Positions 53,181 to 64,000 of a stretch of DNA of 64,000 nt are shown piece after piece (position 1 is the first letter of the stretch; each line of letters opens with the position of its first letter). The stretch is from Diploptera punctata. Lineage: Eukaryota > Arthropoda > Insecta > Blattodea > Blaberidae. Where the stretch lies: positions 2,684,001 to 2,748,000 of the forward strand of contig JASPKZ010010239.1 in assembly GCA_030220185.1 (NCBI GenBank), read 5' to 3'. The translations under genes and the position numbers were made by a program. Below the pieces are notes generated by a model. That model ran no database searches. It worked only from the letters and a program-made list of their open reading frames with translations, and was not told the origin of the DNA.

Positions 53181-53316
53181 TATGTTTTTAGAGAAGAGTG
53201 AATTAATATTTTTATACAACATATTAATCCTTAGTGTCCTAATATAAATATAGGCATGAAATGAACGATACATTTTGTTCAGTGGTCTCTTATTTCAGGC
53301 TTGTTTTTTTATTATA

Positions 53317-54096
53317 TGTCTAAATATGCGACACGGATCTGCAGCTTTACTTATCATGATATGGAACGCATGACAATAAGGATAATGGCAGAAAAAACAT
53401 GTATTAGAAAGGATATTGCTACAGATATCATGATCAAGTATTCCATAATACTAAATTCACTTGTGACCATTTTAATCGTTCGATAGTGTATATTATTGCT
53501 TTATATTAAAAAACCGCTTGTTCTTCCAAATATCTCTGGTTTTTCTTGGATCTGTTGGCACGAGTATAATTTAAATGAACAATCTAACAATGTATACAAG
53601 CAGAGTTAAGTTCTATTTGGTGAATGGCTCATCAACATTGTCTTTCGTTGGACGGTGGTATTTATTTAAATCACAAAAATACTGTTTACACTAAAATCTC
53701 CATCTTACTTTATTGTTGTACTATGATTCTCTTTACAATAACTTATTTTTCTGTAGGTCGTTAATATTTCACAATATTATTAAGTTTCTATTCACTCCTC
53801 GCTGATTTACTCAACTTTAGAACACTGTCGCTCTCATACCATAACTGACTCGCTTCTAGCGGACTCGACCGGCTTTTATACGCGAGATGTCGAAACATCT
53901 GAAAAGCCTTCCGTGATAGATCTCTCGAGTCTTCGAGAAGACGATTCTTCTGGTACCGATACTTCGGCTGCAAGCGCAACAACGCGTCCCGCGAATATTT
54001 AAAAGTTATTTCTTTGAGAAAAGGACCTATAATACGGAGCATTTCTGAAAACTCATCACAATGGTTTCACAAAAAAAAATCAGAAAACACCCAATT
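53317..54096. other. Unassigned sequence with an unexplained GC-richer frame
   Basis: The frame at 53788-54042 (minus, 84 codons from an ATG) reads MLRIIGPFLKEITFKYSRDA, then a Arg/Ser/Leu-rich stretch ending KLSKSARSE. Its base composition is less AT-rich than its flanks and its residue mix looks protein-like, but I recognise no family, intron or promoter. Probably a piece of an unknown transposable element. The rest shows nothing. Confidence 0.3.
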
Positions 54097-54634
54097 AACT
54101 CGCTCACTGGCACCATCGAACCCGTAGATTCATGGCCGCAAGGTCATAAGCTCTCTATACATCCTTATCCTGAGCTAATGTTTTTCAATAATTCCCTCTA
54201 TAATGTACTTCACTCAAATCATGGTTAATGTTATTCTCCCACCACATTCTTGGTCTAACAACGGGGCGTTTTCCCTCTAGTTTTCCTACAAGAAGCTTCC
54301 ATGACCCTCTTTTATTTCCCATTCGTACCACATTTCCTGCCCATCGCAATCTACTAGACTTAACTGTTCTTATTATATCTGGTTACCTACGGTATAACGA
54401 TTGTATAGCTCGCTGTTAAGCAGTTCTCTATTCGCCCGTCTGTTCATCCCTTTTTGGTCAACAACTTTTCCTAAGAACTTTATTCTCAAATACTCGTAAT
54501 ATTTTCTCCTCCCTTAAAGCAAGAGTCCATTTTTCGCGCCCTTATAATATAACTGGGAGAATAACAGTTTCATATGTTTCCAGTTTAACCTTTTTGAGAG
54601 GAGTTGGAACGACAAAAGTCCGTGTAATGCAAAT
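54097..54634 (-). pseudogene. RTE-type LINE 3' part, copy R7
   Basis: Tail and stop at the left (AACTCGCTCACTGGCACCAT), followed by TTGGTCTAACAACGGGGCGT (the GRP block), GAGCAAGAGTCC-type sequence and AGAGGAGTTGGAACGACAAA at the right, equivalent to 20.3 kb in R4. Broken frame. Confidence 0.75.
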
Positions 54635-54744
54635 AAAAAAAAAGAAGGAAAAAAAAACTAAAATGTGCCATTTAAAATCTAAGTAGAGAATTTTCATATA
54701 TAAAAGAATTCCATACATAATAAATGATGATGTGCTTGTTCTTG

Positions 54745-55490
54745 AATTAGAATATTATTGCAGTTATTACTTTTTGCAGACGACCAAGTTCTAATATCTA
54801 GTTCAGGGGATGGTCTACAGAAATCACTCTTTCAGTTAAATAACATTATACAGAAATATAATTTCAAAATATCAATAAGTAAAACGAAAATCCTAGCTTT
54901 TAAGGGATCAGATACCGTAAGAGCTAAAATAATTCTGGAGGGGAAACCCATTGAACAAGTGAACCATTTTAAATACCTGGGTTATGAAATCTCCTATTTT
55001 AAAAATGAAGATCTATTTAACAAACTTAATAAATTTAATTATATATGTGGAACAATCAAAAGGATATTTAAAAGCACAAGAAAAGAAACAAAACTAAAAT
55101 TTTATAAAGTAGTGGCAGTCCCCTTACTATTGTATGGTAGTGAATTTTGGGTTTTAACTAAAGGAGAAGAGAAGATAATAGAAGCAGCTGAAATGGGATT
55201 TCTGAGAAGTGTGGCTGGTTGCAAACTTCTAGATAAGAGAAGAAGTGAAGATATTAGAAATGAGCTAAATATCTTTAAACTCTTAGATAGAATAAAAGGA
55301 TCTAGAAAAAAACTAGAAAGAACATGTTCAAAGAATGGAAGATGATCGCATTCCCAAAATTATACTTAAATACAAACCAAAAGGAATGTTGGTAGACCGA
55401 AGAAGAGATGGATCTAAATTTTGAATGAGAATCTATGAGACCGGAACAAGCCACATGGGCTTAATACGTGATTGTTGATGATGATGATGA
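54745..55490 (+). pseudogene. LINE 3' half, plus-strand relative of the 16-19 kb LINE
   Basis: The frame at 54758-55345 (195 codons) starts in the RT active site with LLFADDQVLISSSGDGLQKS, keeping both Asp. Next comes NHFKYLGYEIS, LLLYGSEFWVLTKGEEKIIE, AAEMGFLRSVAGCKLLDKRR, and it ends after a frame change in ERTCSKNGR. The remaining C-terminus (KRNVGRPKKRW-like, 55345-55440) reads in another frame. The end is GAGACCGGAACAAGCC plus (GAT)n at about 55478-55490. 5'-truncated inside the RT, so inactive. Confidence 0.8.
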
Positions 55491-56363
55491 TTCCTTTATA
55501 TGTATATAATTCTTGATAATGACCCTATTCTTAGCTGAATTATTTTATTATCAAAGAGTGAACATATGTGATATGGCACTGTTACAATGAACATCCAGTT
55601 TTCTCTTGTGATGCATATTTTTATTTCTTATAATATTAAATTCATAGAACATTCTTTACAGTTAGAAAACTAATATTCTTCGGACATAATTGCAAATTAA
55701 AAAATAAATTTAGAAATGTAATAAAAACTTAGAAATACGTTTTAATGTGCGGTCTTGGATTCGTATTTAAAAGTCACGTGGGTGTTTTTGGTAAATTCGA
55801 CATTTTAAAATGAAAGTCAGTATTAAAGGAAATGTTTGTACTTGATGGAATGATATATTGATTTATGCAAATTCAGCTTTCTGAAGATGTGGTTTTGGTT
55901 GAAGATTTGTTGATATAATACAATACTTACAATATGAGGTTTTGATACAACTTTCTTACTTAAGATAAGAAAAGAAGTGTGAACACCAGAGTGCAGTACT
56001 GATAAAGGTTGTAGCCCAGTAAATCCCTCGCTTTCAGCGCGCGGCACACTTTCCTTGTCGGATTTCTTTCTGTCATTACAAATCCGGCTTTTCTCCCCAC
56101 AATTATATACACTCGCCCTCTGCGATGTGCCATCTCACTTGACACACACACATTTATTCGTTATTACAATATTGCCAACTCCGATTTATTTTTTATTTTA
56201 CTGAAATATAATGATAACAGATTATCCCGAGATAAAATATTTTGGGTCTGAAAGGCATTAAGGGGAATTAAAAACCTAAGATTTTGAATATAGTACGTTC
56301 TTAATTAATGAAATTTACGTAAGTTATTATTCTAAAAAGGATTTTTCAAATACCTAAAAATTG
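55491..56363. other. Unassigned sequence with overlapping small frames
   Basis: Minus-strand frames at 55823-56047 and 55960-56151 overlap; the latter has RRGRVYIIVGRKAGFVM and CRALKARDLLGYNLYQYCTL. I do not recognise them. Their composition is ordinary and they may come from an unknown repeat. The remainder shows nothing. Confidence 0.35.
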
Positions 56364-56700
56364 TTGCGCCCTAGCCGAATGGTTAAGGCAAGAAGCCTTG
56401 GCGCAGAGCTACGGGAATTGCGCTGGTTCGAGTCCCCATGGGGGAAGAAATTTTCTCATGGAATTTCCGCCAGTGTGTGACCGGTGTACACCCAGCATCG
56501 TGAGGCATTTAGGTAGCTACAATAAGTAGCGACTCCAGGTTCACAAGACAAGCTATAACGGCAGGCGGATCCGACATACTGACCAAATGTCACCCTTATA
56601 CTGGCTCTATGATCGTCTAACACTGTGATTAACACATGTGGAAGTGAGGCTAGCAGCAGGCTGGTAGGCCAAGGGCCTTCTAGGCATGTCGCCCTTGGAG
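56364..56700 (+). mobile_element. SINE family C (tRNA-derived)
   Basis: Head GCGCCCTAGCCGAATGGTTA with an A box (TAGCCGAATGG), then a B box GGTTCGAGTCC at about 56425. The body includes TGGAATTTCCGCCAGTGTGT, GACCGGTGTACACCCAGC, AAGCTATAACGGCAGGCGGA and GAGGCTAGCAGCAGGCTGGT. It resembles SINEs I know from cockroaches and termites, but only one copy lies in this window and the 3' border is uncertain. Confidence 0.65.
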
Positions 56701-57307
56701 TCTTTTATAATTTTTACTGCTTAAAATGCTTTCCAGTTCCGAAAACTAAAGACATTATTAATTGTCGTGCTGTCTCAGGTGATAGTATAGGCCTATGTGT
56801 TCCTGACTAGCGAACCCAGGTTAGATTCTCGGCAGGATTAAAGATTTAAATTGTAAAATTAATTTAATCGTAAAATGTGTAATATGGGATCTGAAGGCAT
56901 GGTGGTGTATAATTTTTAATCGCTAGATTGTGCACCAGTTTTCAGCATGGAATTACAAATCCCTCCGCTGTACATATGTTGAGAAGGCATAATTATGGTG
57001 CTTTTGACAGCGGTTCATCTGTCAGACGGGGATGTTAAGCCTGGTGGCCCCCTTGGTTCATTTCGCCAGGAGTAGGCTGCGCGCCGGTACCGAACTTCAT
57101 CTCTGTATTTATATTATTTTCATGCAACGCCCTTTACAATACACTAGTACGCTCATCCAACACATCTCTGTGCACACATTTCAATAATACATAATCCAGG
57201 TAAATAGGTACGCCGAAGTGGTGCGTAAATTGAAAATATGTCACATTAACATCATTTACCCGTCCAGCACGGAAACCGAAAAACGAAAGTGCAGTGAGTG
57301 GTACTAG

Positions 57308-57353
<46 letters not shown>

Positions 57354-57978
57354 TAACCTTTTACATCACCGGCGAAATTAAGGCATAGCGAAAAAGCTTA
57401 AAATAGCACTTTTAGCCGAATTTCTGCAAAATTGTGTTCAGCATGTAAATAGAATATTGCATTGTAGAATACCTATTACAATTTATTTCTACATTATGTT
57501 TCCAAGGGAACAATATATTTGGGTTGACCGCACAAAAGGGGGCAAGAGAGCGTGACAGGACGTAGACCTAGGACAGTTACTTGAGAGGATGATAATGGTG
57601 ATTAATTGTTAATAATTAACGTGAATTAGTAATCATATTTGATCAATAAAATAAAATAAATTAATTGTTAAAATGTTGGTTGACACTGACACTCGCTGTT
57701 TTGTTACATGGGCGCTTGGACATTTATAGCAAGAGATAATTCAAGGTTGCCGTAACCAGCAATGCAGTTAATAAGAGCAATTGAAGGATATATATATAAT
57801 AATAATAATAACAAAAATAATAATTAATAATGGGTTTATTTTACCTGGCAGGGATAGTCTACTACTCAAACAGGTTTAAAAATGCAAAACAAAAAAAAAT
57901 CTTACATCTAGTTACTATAAAAATAAATATTACGTAGTATGTCTACAATATAATTATTACATACATAATATGTATGTA

Positions 57979-57979
<1 letters not shown>
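56701..57979. other. Mostly unassigned; SINE-like fragment and (AC)n
   Basis: 56935-57110 contains TTGACAGCGGTTCATCTGTC and CGCCAGGAGTAGGCTGCGCG, GC-rich and repeat-like, possibly the 3' body of another SINE. A (CA)n microsatellite lies at 57308-57348. The remainder is AT-rich and unassigned. Confidence 0.4.

Positions 57980-58011
<32 letters not shown>
57980..58011. repeat. (AT)n microsatellite
   Basis: About 30 bp of AT repeats directly upstream of a SINE A head. Confidence 0.95.
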
Positions 58012-58015
<4 letters not shown>

Positions 58016-58333
58016 ACCGCTGTGATATCGAGGGGTTAGCGAGCTGCCTTGTCACGCAGCGGGCCCGGGTTCGATTCCCGATTGGGACAGACGTCTGGGT
58101 GAAGTTTTTTCTGTTTTTTTTCCTCACCTGTAAGACAAATGTCAGGAAGCGTAGGGGCCCAATGATTCCCGAAAATCATCCGGCCATCATCATCATCCTC
58201 AACCGGTGTGGAAAGCAACGGGAAGCTACCACACCTATAATTCCCTAGTAAAGCTGCAAAGCGTAACATGAAAATGCTATGATTGTAGTGAAAGATCTGC
58301 CCTCTGGCAGAATTACTATAGATGGATGGATAT
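58012..58333 (+). mobile_element. SINE family A copy, complete short form
   Basis: GTCCACCGCTGTGATATCGA head, perfect B box GGGTTCGATTCCCG, core GACAAATGTCAGGAAGC, (CAT)n, CAACCGGTGTGGAAAGCAAC, the tail with GATTGTAGTGAAAGATCTGC and a GATGGATGGAT end. This is the best example of the short form in the window. Confidence 0.88.
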
Positions 58334-58411
58334 ACATGGTTATATTTTAAAACAAATAATGCCGTTTAATAGGAATTAAACAGCCTCAATTTTAGAAAGA
58401 ATTTCATTCCA

Positions 58412-58823
58412 TTACCGCAGTTTAACCTCTCACCTTATAGGTACTTTTACGTGGCACACGAGTCTTGACAGTGACACGACCTGTCGCGAGAGGGATTTTA
58501 ACTATCGATCACACACATATTTTTTGGTCACACAAAAACATGGGTTGCCTCCTCAAATGAGCGATCACTTCATTTCCATCGCCTCCTCCGAGACAACACA
58601 ACATTAAGACAAAACACACCATTCACACACACATTCATACTAATCATGGCGAATAATGATGACCAGATGATATTCGGGAACCATTTGGGCCTTAAAGTTT
58701 TCTGGCATTTGTCTTACAGGTGAGGAAAAAATAATTTAAAAATCACTCATGAAACTTATCCCGACCTGGGATTAAACCCAGGTCCGCTGTGTACAAGGAA
58801 GTCCCGAGTCAACACCAGTGGAC
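58412..58823 (-). mobile_element. SINE family A, long form
   Basis: Head complement CACCAGTGGAC at the right, B-box region GGGATTAAACCCAGG, core complement GGCATTTGTCTTACAGGTGA, then the long module: GATCACTTCATTTCC, TTTTTGGTCACACAAAAACA, ACACGACCTGTCGCGAGAGG and TTTAACCTCTCACC at the left. Same architecture as 49.02-49.49 kb. Confidence 0.8.
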
Positions 58824-58828
58824 CTAGG

Positions 58829-59020
58829 AAAGAATAAAAGATTATAGAATGAATTGGATTGAACACGTAAAAAGAATGAGAAATACAAGATTCCCAAAAT
58901 TAATTAAGACCAATGCAATACTCTCCAAATGGCAGACGAGATCGGGGCTGACCGACGAAGAGACTGATATCTGTATACTTGAGATCGAAAGAGGCCAACG
59001 TTACAGCAAATAGTGATTGT
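58829..59020 (+). pseudogene. LINE C-terminal fragment
   Basis: Reads RIKDYRMNWIEHVKRMRNTR FPKLI in one frame, the 'W..HV.RM' block of LINE C-termini, and then a degraded GRP-type end. Frame shifts are present. No tail seen. It directly follows a long SINE A. Confidence 0.55.
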
Positions 59021-59439
59021 ATCTTATGCATGGAAAATAACTGTTATCCCTGGTTGCAATAAGAATCCCTGCGCCTCAAACGATACTGTTTCCACCTCCG
59101 CAAGGGAACATATAAAATAAAAATAAATCGAATAGCGAGAAGTAAGCGTAAGCTAGAAGATACTGATTTTATGAGAGTCACAGAAGAAACCGACGAAGTT
59201 ATAAAATAAAACAAGAAAACAGTAAAAGTTAAATCAGCAGAACAATTCTAATATTACTTCCTATATAAAAGTCATTGCTTATTTTACCTTTCTCTCTTTT
59301 TAAATCATCAGTTTTCTAAACACTTGAAAATTGGGCTTGAGTAATTTAATCAGTACACTTTTTTTCAAAAGTAAACAAAAATTATTTTGCAAATTCAATT
59401 TATAACACATGTTAACTATACCAGTAACTTTACTGCTCA
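59021..59439. other. Unassigned sequence
   Basis: Nothing recognised. Confidence 0.4.
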
Positions 59440-59453
59440 CAAAATTGCAATTA

Positions 59454-59710
59454 ACTAACTAACTCACTGGCTCTATCGAACCCGGAGGTTCATGGCCGCG
59501 CGGACATAAGCTCTCCATACACCCCTATCCCGAGTTAATGTTTTCCAATCATCCCCTGTATAATCTACTTCCCTCAAATCATAGTTAATGTTATTCTCCC
59601 ACCTCATTCTTGGCCTGCCAACTGGGCGTTTTCCCTCTGGTTTCCTACAAGAAGCTCCATGCACCACTTTCATTCCCCATTCATGCCGCATGTCTGCCCA
59701 TCGCAGTTCG
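59454..59710 (-). pseudogene. RTE-type LINE 3' end, copy R8, with 14-bp target duplication
   Basis: A 257-bp minus-strand fragment with (GTTA)n tail complement at the left, stop, and the frame 59473-59670 ending RPRMRWENNINYDLREVDYT and WRAYVRAAMNLRVR. It is flanked by CAAAATTGCAATTA at 59440-59453 and 59711-59724. This is a clean 5'-truncated target-primed insertion. Confidence 0.9.
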
Positions 59711-59724
59711 CAAAATTGCAATTA

Positions 59725-60312
59725 CAATATTAAAATTTTAACACATAGATTTATGTTTACAAATATAGAAAATTTACCATATAAAAAGGTATAATTAATG
59801 ACATCCCTATACCCGGATTTGTTTGAAATTAACCCTTCTTTCATATATAAGTTTGTAGGTGATGTAAGTTTCTCTTAATGATCGTTCCTGGTTTTTTTCT
59901 GCTTTTCATTCCCATCTCCCTCACGTTCTTGTTATTATATTAATAAACACAATCTTCTTGATGATAATCAGAATATGTTGCACTTTATGCATAAAACCCA
60001 AATCACCAAACTAAAATATTAGAAGATTGAACTCGTTTCGATAGCAAAACTAACATTAACAAGTCATGATAATGATAGTGTCCATATCGAAACATGTCGA
60101 TTATTTAATATTTTGGTCTGGTGTTTTGGGTTTTAATGATAATGTGTAATACATTCTTTGATATTATTTCCTCCTCCCTCCATTTTATGTGTTTGAACTG
60201 TTTTAATCTCACCTTCCTTATTAAATTTGTAAAATTTTATATCGCCATAGAATTTATAATAAGTTCAATTATGTTATTATCGTGTTTGTCTCATTTTCAA
60301 CAAATATCTGAT
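59725..60312. other. Unassigned AT-rich sequence
   Basis: Short frame at 60121-60315 is hydrophobic and AT-driven. No family recognised. Confidence 0.4.
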
Positions 60313-60550
60313 TGACACTATGGAACCCGTATTTCATTGACCGCGCTCTCCATACATAATTTTCCTCTTATCATCCCCTGTATAATTTACTTCTCTCAAA
60401 TCATGGTTAATGTAATTCTCCTACCTCAATCCTGGTCGATTTCCCTCTGGTATTCCTACCAGAAGTTTTCATGTCCATCCTTCATTCCTCGTTCGTGCCA
60501 CATTTCCTGTCCATCGCAGTCTACCACAATTAACAATTCTGAAACATATG
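60313..60550 (-). pseudogene. RTE-type LINE 3' fragment, copy R9
   Basis: ACTATGGAACCCGTATTTCA, CTCCATACATAATTTTCC, CTTCTCTCAAATCATGGTTA and CAGTCTACCACAATTAACAA follow the reverse complement of the R4 end with deletions. The (GTTA)n tail is lost. Confidence 0.65.
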
Positions 60551-60995
60551 GTTTCGCACAAGGATCATGTAACTCGCTGTCTCATTTTCAATACTCATTA
60601 ATAATTAATTTAACTTGCTTCGGTTCTACTTTTGTCCAAGTCTGGTAAAGATAATTAATTGATAATTCGTTAGTCTGTTCACTTATTCTAAGTTCGATTA
60701 AAAAATAGGTGATTCAGAAAGATATTTTAAATCTACATGTTTTACCATAATACCGAGAAGAAGATTCCCTAGAGCCATCACAAGGTATTAACCACCATAA
60801 GAGATTCTTGGGTTGTTCGGGGAAAAGGTTGACTTGTGAATACCAGGTTTTCATTCTGACTGAAATAGTTTTTTAGGACTAAAACATATAAGGATGAAAT
60901 AAATAAATAATATACAATAGAGAATATTTTGTTACATGAATCAGAGTCATTGACAACTAAAATGTGTCAACCTAACAAATTATTAGGAACGGAGA
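60551..60995. other. Unassigned sequence
   Basis: Nothing recognised. Confidence 0.4.
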
Positions 60996-61330
60996 TGGAT
61001 TACTGGAGGAGATAATCGCGGAAGTCCAGATAAAAAATAGAAACATTGACATTAGAAAAGTTATGAAATTTGAAAGAAATGTGTTACAAACGATTAAGGA
61101 AAGACTACTAAGGTGGTACGGACATCTCAAGTGGATGATAACTGACAGAATCCCTAAGAATATCTTGGAGTGGAGAATAGATGGGAATAGAAGAGAGGGT
61201 AGACCTAAGGAAGTTGGACAGATGGTGTGAAAAGAAGTATTATGAGTGCACTGGGACATACAGATGGCGATATTCAGGACCAATACAAATAAAGATGGCG
61301 AATTTCTTGAGGGTTACGAAAAAACCATTG
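60996..61330 (+). pseudogene. LINE C-terminal fragment
   Basis: Decayed frame with RLLRWYGHLKWMITDRIPKN-like sequence (61085-61165), then WRIDGNRREGRPKEVGQMV and a HIQMAIFRTNTNK-type end. This is the C-terminal 'WYGHxxRM...GRPRKxW' region of an insect LINE family distinct from the RTE copies. Stops and shifts are present. Confidence 0.6.
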
Positions 61331-61365
61331 TATTGTAGGTAAATTCTGAAATAAAAAACTATAAA

Positions 61366-62062
61366 GAGGGTGTTGCAAACACCACCGACATCGGAGGTGA
61401 GTTGATAATTTTTTTTAATGAGGTACCACTGTGCGTACCTAACTTCTCAAGAGTTCCGTTAGTTGGATTTCAAGACTCAATATTTGACAATACTACTACA
61501 GTCATATCAAGATTCAAAATACCCATCTCCCATCTCATCGCAGAGCGTACATCGACGGTATAGTCATTGGCGCACACATTCAAATACGCCTGGCCTCGAT
61601 TGAATTGTGTTTGTAGCATCGTGGATTCGGGCTGTAAGATCCATACGTGACTCTACTGGATTCTAATAAACAGACTGTTTCATGTCACCCCACAAAAAGC
61701 AGTCCAGAGGGTTAAGATCAGGTGATCTCGGTGACCATGGGACTATCCCTCTCTGCCAGTCCATCGACCTGGATATGTGGTATCCAAATGTCTTCTCAAG
61801 TTGGCATGAAAGTGAGCTGGAGCTTCGTCGAGTTGCAGCCACAATCCTTTGCGAAGCCACATATCATATATTCCGTACCTGTGAGTTGTTGTCAAGTAAT
61901 GAGTCTTCAAATCCTTCGAGCTAACTCTGATCTTGTGACATAATTAATTAGTCATAGTGTGAAAACTGATAATTTCCGGACATTGGTACCTTATTAAAAA
62001 ATGATCAATATATCTCAATATACTACCTCACCTCCGTTGTTGGTGTTTTTTTCAACACCCTG
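61366..62062 (-). mobile_element. Deleted mariner-like DNA transposon
   Basis: Ends are inverted repeats: AGGGTGTTGCAAACACCACC with GGAGGTGAG at the left, CTCACCTCCGTTGTTGGTG and CAACACCCTGTA at the right, about 40 bp with mismatches. The right flank starts TATA, fitting a TA target. It is 697 bp, about half the length of a full mariner. It holds only the C-terminal part of a transposase on the minus strand. Confidence 0.75.
61560..61860 (-). pseudogene. Mariner-like transposase C-terminal fragment
   Basis: From 61860 the minus strand reads MASQRIVAATRRSSSSLSCQ, then WSPRSPDLNPLDCFLWGDMK, the signature around the third catalytic acidic residue of mariner/DDE_3-type transposases, and a TAG at 61663-61665. 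The same frame goes on with NPVESRMDLTARIHDATNTI and RPGVFECVRQ before a stop near 61565, the usual end of these proteins. The N-terminal DNA-binding part and the first two catalytic Asp are deleted. Confidence 0.78.
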
Positions 62063-62116
<54 letters not shown>

Positions 62117-62144
62117 ATATATATATATATATATTATATATATG
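62063..62144. repeat. (TA)n low-complexity tract
   Basis: TA repeats with a TGTGTGTG interruption, directly at the right end of the mariner-like element. Confidence 0.92.
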
Positions 62145-62174
62145 ACCGGATTAAATCTGTCTTGCAATTCAATC

Positions 62175-62652
62175 GATGTGAGATGTTGATGAGAAATTAC
62201 CGAAAAGTCTCCTATTTCTAATTTATAAAATTATTTAAAATTTTACAAAACAGTAGCCGTTCCAACGTTAACATACGGGTCTGAGACTTGACCTTTAACG
62301 ATCTCTGATAAACATAAAAATTGAGACAATAGAAATGAGATTTCTCAGATCAGTTGCAGGTGTAACTCTAAGAGATCAAAAAAAAGTCAAGATATCAGAG
62401 ATGAACTACAAATCTATAATATAAACGAGAAAATACACACAAATAAACGTAATTGGTTTGAACATATACAAAGAATGCCAAATAATTGTTTATCAAAACA
62501 GCTGCTTCATTATAGGCCTCTAGGCCGAAGAAATGTAGGAAGACCAAAACGTCGTTGGAAGGACGACCTGCGCCTGCGGCATGTAGTGCACCGGGGAGCG
62601 GAACGGGCCAACAGGCCCATACCTTGAAGAAGATGATGATGATGATGATGAT
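62175..62652 (+). pseudogene. LINE 3' end with (GAT)n tail
   Basis: Decayed C-terminus: PTLTYGSETW-equivalent (62254-62290), IETIEMRFLRSVAGVTLRDQ, after a run of eight A IRDELQIYNINEKIHTNK, and NWFEHIQRMPNNCLSKQLLH followed by GRRNVGRPKRRWKDDLR. The tail is (GAT)n at 62631-62652. Two or more frameshifts. Related to the 16-19 kb LINE group but a separate family. Confidence 0.72.
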
Positions 62653-63414
62653 ATAAAACACAATATAACAGCATTATCTGACTATTTTATGTTATTTTTA
62701 AATCGGCATTCATTCCTTATAGTTTTGGTTGTCAAGTTAACAAACAGACTACAATGCTGTTTAATTTAATTATAAAACTTTTTTTATTGAATGCATATTG
62801 ATTTATAAATATGTTCATCGTTAAACATAGTTGTTTGGACATCATACTGTTTGTAACAAAAAAATCTGACAACAACAAATTAACGATAGGCTATCTTGTG
62901 GATCATAAAATTTGATTTACTAGAAGGTAGAAAGATTGTGAACTGTCAGTCTGTCTTTCTGGTTTGACATCATTATCAGTCAGTTTTGCCGATATCAGAA
63001 TATGCTGAGTAAACGTTAATAAAAATCAATTCTCCAGAATTCCAGACATATAAATCTAGTTTCATAAAAATCATATATCCCTCTTTCACATCTGGTTTGC
63101 CCACAGACTGATGGTCACCTTTTCTTGATACTGACCATGAACACAAAAGTCTCCAACACTTGAAAATAATTTTCTTTACAATACTGCATTAAGTTAGTTG
63201 CTATCATTTTATTCAATTATTAGAGTAAATAAATTTATTCTCCTGAAACATTTATTTGCTACGAAACGTTTCAGCTCTTAACCCATAAAGTGGCTACATA
63301 TCCTATAATATACATTGGTTTAAATTATTCAATATTTGTTTTATAAAAGAATAAAAACCGAACGCGTAGAAATTTCTTAAATTTGTTTCGAATTACACAG
63401 TAATAATAATAATA

Positions 63415-63458
<44 letters not shown>

Positions 63459-64000
63459 TAATAATTTAGAGTTATACATGATTTTGTTTTCACTATGGTT
63501 CGACACATTTAAATAACTAGTACGAGAAATTAGCGTTTCACCAATTTATGGGTTAAGCTTATGATTATTCTGCACGTTCTTATCTAATATTTACCATAAT
63601 ATTGTGATAATGAAATAAAATGTTAGAGCATTTAAAATTTGTCGCATTGGCAAATGAAATAATTGAATTATAAAAAAGTATTAAGAATAAAATAAATTCT
63701 CTCTTTATATCAATGAAAAGAAAATTTATCGATATATCTTCATGTTTGGCGAGTTTAAGTTTTGTCCCATCAATATTCACTTCTTTAGGTCTCAACACGT
63801 TTACGCATTTTTTGGGTTATGTGCAATTGTAAAAAAACATGGATTAAATTAAAAATAATTAACCCTTAAATTCAAAATGTATCCCAAGATAGCCTACATC
63901 AATTGGCTTCATTCATTTAATAATTGTAATAAAAACAGATGAAAACTAACAATAAGAGATTACTTATTTTTTATAGAATTGCACAATATACCTAATAATA
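62653..64000. other. Unassigned AT-rich sequence with (AAT)n
   Basis: An (AAT)n microsatellite lies at 63403-63466. Other frames (for example 63580-63798, minus) show no family features. Nothing else recognised to the end of the window. Confidence 0.5.

Overview
This window is a piece of a large, AT-rich insect genome made almost entirely of transposable elements and simple repeats. I found no host protein-coding gene, no rRNA gene and no convincing functional tRNA gene. Several features point to an arthropod: tRNA-derived SINEs with good Pol III B boxes, many 5'-truncated LINE tails ending in (GTTA)n or (GAT)n, mariner and Tigger/jerky remnants, Helitron-like elements, and a Ty3/Gypsy element. 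The SINE heads and the LINE C-termini that end in conserved Arg-rich, Gly-Arg-Pro stretches look like those I know from cockroaches and termites (Blattodea), possibly Periplaneta. That assignment is from memory and was not searched.

Layout. 1-2.05 kb: a SINE nested in a SINE, two LINE tails, and a very long (ATT)n tract. 2.0-9.6 kb: RTE-type LINE tails, two copies of a hairpin-bearing non-autonomous element (here family M), a Tigger/jerky DNA-binding fragment, a zinc-finger LINE tail and SINEs. 10.2-11.8 kb: a three-level nest (small retroposon inside a LINE inside a SINE). 13.7-15.8 kb: a cluster of three family M copies. 16.0-18.9 kb (minus): an almost full-length but broken LINE with endonuclease and reverse transcriptase. 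19.04-20.85 kb (plus): an RTE-type LINE with most of its reverse transcriptase. 24.04-34.64 kb: a complete 10.6-kb Ty3/Gypsy LTR retrotransposon with about 99% identical LTRs, ATTA target duplication, primer-binding site, gag, protease, RT, RNase H and integrase, all broken by frameshifts. 34.7-36.4 kb: LINE tails. 36.8-37.8 kb and 41.3-41.8 kb: a pair of Helitron-like elements. 43.8-46 kb: a family M copy carrying a 478-bp palindrome, a tRNA-Tyr-like segment and a LINE tail. 46.5-52.5 kb: a 510-bp sequence in two direct copies. 52.7-53.2 kb: a terminal-inverted-repeat element. 54-64 kb: LINE tails, SINEs and a deleted mariner-like transposon.

Nothing here works as an operon or pathway. What links the parts is transposition: the LINE machineries, all broken in this window, are the sort of enzymes that mobilise the SINEs, and the nesting order with target-site duplications gives a relative history of insertions. 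The LTR element is the youngest large insertion by LTR similarity. The number of homopolymer length differences between its LTRs suggests that some of the frame breaks may be assembly errors and not true decay.
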